Below are positions 61,020 to 64,000 of a stretch of 64,000 nucleotides of DNA, piece after piece. Source of the stretch: JAYOEY01 sp038120295. GTDB lineage: Bacteria > Pseudomonadota > Alphaproteobacteria > MPNO01 > UBA2964. The position numbers and the translations under genes were made by a program. Location of the stretch: NCBI GenBank assembly GCA_038120295.1, contig JAYOLL010000019.1, positions 8,100 to 72,099 of the forward strand. Direction: 5' to 3'. The notes under the pieces were generated by a model. It saw only the letters and a program-made list of their open reading frames with translations. It was not told where the DNA came from and made no database searches. Numbering within the stretch: position 1 is the stretch's first letter; every line of letters starts with the position of its first letter.

Positions 61020-62683
61020 TCGGTCGCTTCCTTTCCGTCGCCGTTGCGACGTGCTTCCTCTTCCGCCGCCAGCTCTTTCTTCGACAGCTTGCCGATGGTC
61101 GTCACCGGCAGCTCGTCGCGAAATTCTATATGGTCCGGCATCTCGATGGGCGAGAGATATCCCTTCAGATGCACCAGCAGCTCGTCCGCCGACAGAGTCG
61201 CTCCCCTGTTCAGCACCACGAATGCCTTGGGCGCTTCGCCGCGATATTCGTCCGGCACGCCGATCACGGTCACCTGATGCACGGCGTCGTGGGCCTGGAT
61301 CGCATCCTCGATCACCCGCGGATAGACATTGTAGCCACCGCACAGGATTACGTCCTTCAGCCGGTCGACCAGGAACAGGTATCCGTCCGCGTCGAGATAG
61401 CCGATGTCGCCGGTATGGAACCGCCCGTCGATCAGCGATTTATCGGTGGCCTCCCGATTCCGCCAGTAGCCAGTCATGACCTGGGGGCCGGCGATGCACA
61501 CCTCGCCCTTCTCGCCCTGCGGCAGCAGCGCGTGCGGCGCCTCGACCTCGCGGATTTCGATGCTCGTACCGGGGATCGCGTGGCCGGCGGAGTTTTCCCG
61601 GTGCGAGCCGTCGAACGGGTTGCAGCTCGCCACCGGCGAACATTCGGTCAGCCCGTACCCTTCGACCAGCGCGCAGCCCGCCGCGTCCTCGAACCGCGAT
61701 TTGACGTCGGCCGGCAAGGGCGCCCCGCCCGAGATGCAGTATTTCAGCGACGACAGATCGTAATCGGCGAATTCAGGCGCGTCGTTGAGCGCGTGAAAGA
61801 TGGTCGGCACGCCCATGAAGAGCGTCACCTTCTGGCGCTCGATGGATTTGAGAACCGCCTTCGCGTTGAAGCGCGGCATCAGGATCAGCTCCGCCCCGGT
61901 CGCGATGCCGAGATTCATCACCGATGTCATGCCGAACACATGAAACAGCGGCAACACGCCCAGCACCCGCTCGTCCCCGTCGGAAAGCTGGCCGCACCAG
62001 GCGCGGATCTGGCTGGCATTGGCGGTCAGGTTCGCATGGGTCAGCATCGCCCCCTTGGGCACGCCGGTGGTGCCGCCGGTATATTGCAGCACGGCGATAT
62101 CGTTCGCCGGGTCGACCGATGCAGGCGGGTCGGTGTCCTCTCCGCTAATCAGCTCCGCGTAGCGCACATGCGCCTCGTCGTCCGGAATGGAGGCGAGCTT
62201 GCTCCGCTGGAACAGCGAAAACATCAGCCCCTGGAACGTGGGCAGCGCGTCTTCCATCGAACAGACGATGATGCGCTTCAGGCATGTGCGGCCCAGCTGC
62301 GCCGCGACCTTCGGGTAGATCTGCTTCACATCGAGCGTCACCATGATCTCGGTTTCCGACTCGCCGATCTGGTGTTCCAGCTCGCGCTCGACATAGAGCG
62401 GGTTGTAATTCACCACCGTGCCGCCGGCGCGCAGGATCGCGTAATAGCAGATGACGGCGTAGGGCAGGTTGGGCAGGCACAGCCCGACCTTCACCCCCGG
62501 GCCGACGCCGAGCCGCCGCAGCCCGGCGGCGGCGCGCGCCACCGTATCGGCCAGCTCGGCATAGCTCATCCCCCGCCCCATGCAATGAATCGCCGGCCGG
62601 TCGGGGAACCGCGCGGCGGCATCGGCCAGCAGCCCGTGGACCGGGCCGGTGGAAATCTCAGCGTCAGTATCGGCAGGCCCCAT
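61016..62683 (-). CDS. fadD: Long-chain fatty acid–CoA ligase
   Basis: A 555-residue adenylate-forming enzyme. The AMP-binding P-loop is QYTGGTTGVPKGAMLTHANL, followed by EGYGLTECSP, the TGDIGYLDADGYLFLVDR hinge region and the C-terminal GKLSKKEL with the catalytic lysine. It activates free fatty acids for beta-oxidation and heads the five-gene minus-strand operon. Confidence 0.95.
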   Translation of the reverse strand: MGPADTDAEISTGPVHGLLADAAARFPDRPAIHCMGRGMSYAELADTVARAAAGLRRLGVGPGVKVGLCLPNLPYAVICYYAILRAGGTVVNYNPLYVERELEHQIGESETEIMVTLDVKQIYPKVAAQLGRTCLKRIIVCSMEDALPTFQGLMFSLFQRSKLASIPDDEAHVRYAELISGEDTDPPASVDPANDIAVLQYTGGTTGVPKGAMLTHANLTANASQIRAWCGQLSDGDERVLGVLPLFHVFGMTSVMNLGIATGAELILMPRFNAKAVLKSIERQKVTLFMGVPTIFHALNDAPEFADYDLSSLKYCISGGAPLPADVKSRFEDAAGCALVEGYGLTECSPVASCNPFDGSHRENSAGHAIPGTSIEIREVEAPHALLPQGEKGEVCIAGPQVMTGYWRNREATDKSLIDGRFHTGDIGYLDADGYLFLVDRLKDVILCGGYNVYPRVIEDAIQAHDAVHQVTVIGVPDEYRGEAPKAFVVLNRGATLSADELLVHLKGYLSPIEMPDHIEFRDELPVTTIGKLSKKELAAEEEARRNGDGKEATE

Positions 62684-62813
62684 GGGCGGCGCGCCTCGTT
62701 ACGGTTGCGTTGCCTCTAGCATATGGGGATTCGCACGGCCTGTATCGCGGGCGGAGGCGTAAATTTGTCGTGTAGGGAGGGTGTGGCGCGTGGTGTGGAG
62801 AGCGGGTAGTGTC

Positions 62814-63050
62814 TCAGTTTGAATTATCGAGACCACAGTGGCGATCCCATTCCTTCCAATCGTAAGGGTGGGGCTTGCCGTTGAGTTGGCCATATTTCTG
62901 TTCAATCAATTTCCGAACGTCCGCCGCTAACTCTTCGCGAATGTCCCGACGTCGAATTGTACCGATGGCAGAACCGATAATCCGCCACTCGTTATCGAAC
63001 AGTCCCCGCAAACGAAGTGCCATAATTTGCCGCCTCAAGTCCCTGGTCAT
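62814..63050 (-). CDS. Small hypothetical protein inside the inverted-repeat element
   Basis: 78 residues from ATG 63050, or 69 from ATG 63023. The central part is helical and charged (IREELAADVRKLIEQKYGQL), the end aromatic and polar (PHPYDWKEWDRHCG). No known family recognised. The stop lies within the left inverted repeat. It follows the zinc-ribbon-like gene on the same strand. Ribosome-binding site is weak, so the gene is uncertain. Confidence 0.45.
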   Translation of the reverse strand: MTRDLRRQIMALRLRGLFDNEWRIIGSAIGTIRRRDIREELAADVRKLIEQKYGQLNGKPHPYDWKEWDRHCGLDNSN

Positions 63051-63119
63051 TCTGTGATATTTATCACGTGGATGGCGTTTCCGATTGCGTCGGCGAAGCG
63101 CTTTTCGCCTTTGGGGCCT

Positions 63120-63329
63120 TTAGGTACGCCGGATCACCTTCCGTTCGTTATGGCAAATTGAACAGTTACCCCGCTCTTGAACAAAGTCGTTGGTAGTGGC
63201 GAGCGCCGCCGTGACTTGGGCGGGGTGCGCGCCCTTGTTTGACAAATTCAGGCCGTTCGCGATGCACCTGTTACAAACCGCCGCAGGCCGTTTTGAGGTG
63301 ATGAAATCGTTGATCTCTTGGGGGCGCAT
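63120..63329 (-). CDS. Small zinc-ribbon-like protein inside the inverted-repeat element
   Basis: 69 residues with two CxxC pairs, AVCNRCIANG and GNCSICHNER, spaced for a four-cysteine zinc site. ATG 63327-63329 is preceded by AGGAGG at ideal distance, the best ribosome-binding site in the region, so the upstream ATG at 63395 is not needed. Possibly nucleic-acid binding. Likely co-transcribed with the 62814-63050 gene. Confidence 0.65.
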   Translation of the reverse strand: MRPQEINDFITSKRPAAVCNRCIANGLNLSNKGAHPAQVTAALATTNDFVQERGNCSICHNERKVIRRT

Positions 63330-63440
63330 TTTTAGCCTCCTATTGCTTGCCATTAAGCATATACGATCGGGGGAGGGATTTCGACAGGGTGTCAATCCAC
63401 GCAGATTTCAAACTGAGACACTACCGGTGAGCGGGTTTCC

Positions 63441-63470
63441 TTGACAAATAACCCTTAATAGAAATATAAT
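63441..63470 (+). promoter_or_regulatory. Perfect-consensus sigma70 promoter
   Basis: TTGACA at 63441-63446 and TATAAT at 63465-63470, both exact, with an 18-base spacer. It starts 16 bases after the right inverted repeat. Transcription would begin near 63477 and run into the short structured region ending at the terminator at 63565-63597. Confidence 0.75.
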
Positions 63471-63476
63471 CCTAAT

Positions 63477-63597
63477 CGAGCTTGAGTCTTTTCAAGAAAA
63501 AGCGATGCGCAGGATTTGGTTCTGACGAAAAAACGAAAATCCTGCACACCGCTGAGTTAGTGAGCCAAGATATAATTTATCTTGGTGTTATTTTTTC
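63477..63597 (+). ncRNA. Candidate small RNA of about 120 nt
   Basis: Bounded by the consensus promoter and an intrinsic terminator. Predicted elements: hairpin 63481-63485 with 63492-63496; a perfect 9-bp stem 63509-63517 with 63537-63545; terminator stem 63565-63572 with 63578-63585 followed by TTATTTTTT (63588-63596). No convincing ribosome-binding site or conserved reading frame lies inside. Its 3' end overlaps, antisense, the end of the 49-residue gene on the minus strand. Family not recognised. Confidence 0.55.
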
Positions 63598-63737
63598 CTG
63601 GGGCCCTGCCCCTTTTTTTCGTCTTGGGACAGGACAGAGGCCGCAAGCGTTTTGGCTTGCAACGTGGTGGGTTTCTGACCCGCCAAGACCTTCGCGGCGA
63701 GTGTAGAAACTTTGCTCGAAGATTGCTTTTTTGGCAT
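63588..63737 (-). CDS. Small 49-residue protein, unrecognised family
   Basis: ATG at 63735-63737 with AAAGGTG seven bases upstream, TAA at 63588-63590. The product begins MPKKQSSSKVSTLAAKVLAG and continues with a second similar stretch LQAKTLAASVLSQDEKKG, giving two short helical LAAKVL/LAASVL repeats, Lys-rich ends and no cysteines. I recall similar small proteins in other alphaproteobacteria, function unknown, but cannot confirm it. Frame and codon use look coding, better than the longer overlapping frames on either strand. Confidence 0.55.
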   Translation of the reverse strand: MPKKQSSSKVSTLAAKVLAGQKPTTLQAKTLAASVLSQDEKKGQGPRKK

Positions 63738-63943
63738 AACAGCACCTTTCTTGAAGCGTTCGAAAAATTCATGCTAAGAAGGTGCCAGCCGGGCACCGTG
63801 GCTAGCGCCGCGTCAACCGGCTGGGCTTTGCTTAGTCTGTTAACACCATAGGCTTTGCGGTCCTTGCCGCCCCCTCTGGTTGGCGGTTCCGCCGAACGTG
63901 CTGCTTGCTAGGCTCAAACACGTCGGCACTCGAAAAAATTAAG
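63738..63943. other. Intergenic region, no gene seen
   Basis: About 200 bases upstream of the 49-residue gene. It contains several inverted repeats (the region 63748-63786 around gcacc…ggtgc, and ggcggttccgcc near 63883) but no reading frame with a ribosome-binding site. It does not fold as a tRNA, tmRNA or SRP RNA by inspection. Probably leader or promoter for the minus-strand small gene and the end of whatever lies to the right. Confidence 0.3.
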
Positions 63944-63978
63944 CGGTGGCCGTTTCTTCTTCGGCCACCGTTTCTTTT
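63944..63978. terminator. Strong Rho-independent terminator
   Basis: A perfect 9-bp GC-rich stem (63944-63952 with 63962-63970) with a 9-base loop, followed by TTTCTTTT on the plus strand. The A-rich bases before it (63933-63942) could also serve a transcript arriving on the minus strand from beyond the window. Confidence 0.85.
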
Positions 63979-64000
63979 GAATGGTCCTCTTCTTTAAGTG

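Larger units (their letters stand above)
62805..63425. mobile_element. 621-bp segment bounded by perfect 19-bp inverted repeats, carrying two small genes
   Basis: ggtagtgtctcagtttgaa at 62805-62823 is found as its exact reverse complement at 63407-63425. The interior has lower GC than the neighbouring fad operon and holds two short minus-strand genes, no transposase. The octamer gagcgggt occurs at 62800-62807 and 63429-63436, flanking or overlapping the ends, and could be a target-site duplication. This fits a non-autonomous transposon or MITE with passenger genes, but the family is not identified. Confidence 0.6.

Noticed and set aside
63582..63851. 89-codon plus-strand frame (and the 79-codon minus-strand frame 63557-63796)
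   Set aside because: Both overlap the better-supported 49-codon gene, lack ribosome sites, and cross the sRNA terminator. Composition does not look coding.
63738..63943. tmRNA, 6S or SRP RNA in the right-hand intergenic region
   Set aside because: No tRNA-like domain or conserved SRP apical loop could be found on either strand.
1..64000. CRISPR arrays, rRNA and tRNA genes
   Set aside because: No regularly spaced repeats and no recognisable rRNA or tRNA sequence were seen by eye on either strand; an automated tRNA scan was not possible.

Overview
The window looks like an ordinary chromosomal stretch of a GC-rich alphaproteobacterium. The evidence is the gene order rho–hemJ–hemH–hemE | maf–aroE–coaE–dnaQ–secB–fxsA, followed by a Tim44-type protein, mltA, hslVU, the hisB–H–A–F–E operon and yraN–rsmI–hemW–rdgB–rph–hrcA–grpE. 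This is the neighbourhood that flanks the replication origin in Caulobacter and Rickettsia. The 450-bp gap between hemE and maf has an AT-rich tract, DnaA-box-like, CtrA-like and GANTC sites. Flanking genes diverge from it, so it is my candidate oriC.

Layout. 1–5.1 kb: tail of an unknown gene, RidA, a YyaL/DUF255 protein, Ogt, dienelactone hydrolase, quinone reductase. 5.1–9.2 kb (minus): rho and haem genes. 9.2–9.6 kb: candidate origin. 9.6–19.98 kb: housekeeping genes, mltA, a phytase-esterase-like protein, lutABC and an Smr protein. 20–23.4 kb (minus): GST, hslUV and a cyclic-nucleotide-binding/FHA fusion. 23.6–27.7 kb: his operon with two embedded extra genes. 27.7–38.5 kb: HIT, deaminase, gshB, SirB1-like, BON lipoprotein, yraN, rsmI, LppC-like, hemW, rdgB, rph, hrcA, grpE, with palindromic intergenic repeats.

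38.5–49.4 kb is more accessory: a deletion scar that fuses the 3' ends of an RTX gene and an hlyD gene, an aryl-CoA-hydroxylase-like flavoprotein, an iron alcohol dehydrogenase, an EmrAB-type exporter, Sel1 and TPR proteins, a small secreted protein interrupted by an in-frame TGA, and a tandem pair of octopine-dehydrogenase-family genes. 49.5–54.3 kb is a coenzyme F420 operon (cofGH fusion, F420:NADPH oxidoreductase, cofE, cofD), unusual in a proteobacterium and divergent from the octopine-dehydrogenase pair. 54.3–62.7 kb (minus) is a fatty-acid oxidation operon (fadE, YiiX-like papain-fold protein, HADH–ECH fusion, thiolase, acyl-CoA ligase).

62.8–64 kb is lower-GC accessory DNA: a 621-bp segment bounded by perfect 19-bp inverted repeats that carries two small genes, then a perfect-consensus promoter feeding a terminator-bounded, probably non-coding transcript, and a convergent 49-codon gene. 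Two core genes (hemE, mltA) seem to start at ATT. Many genes overlap by ATGA/TTGA/GTGA, which indicates extensive translational coupling.
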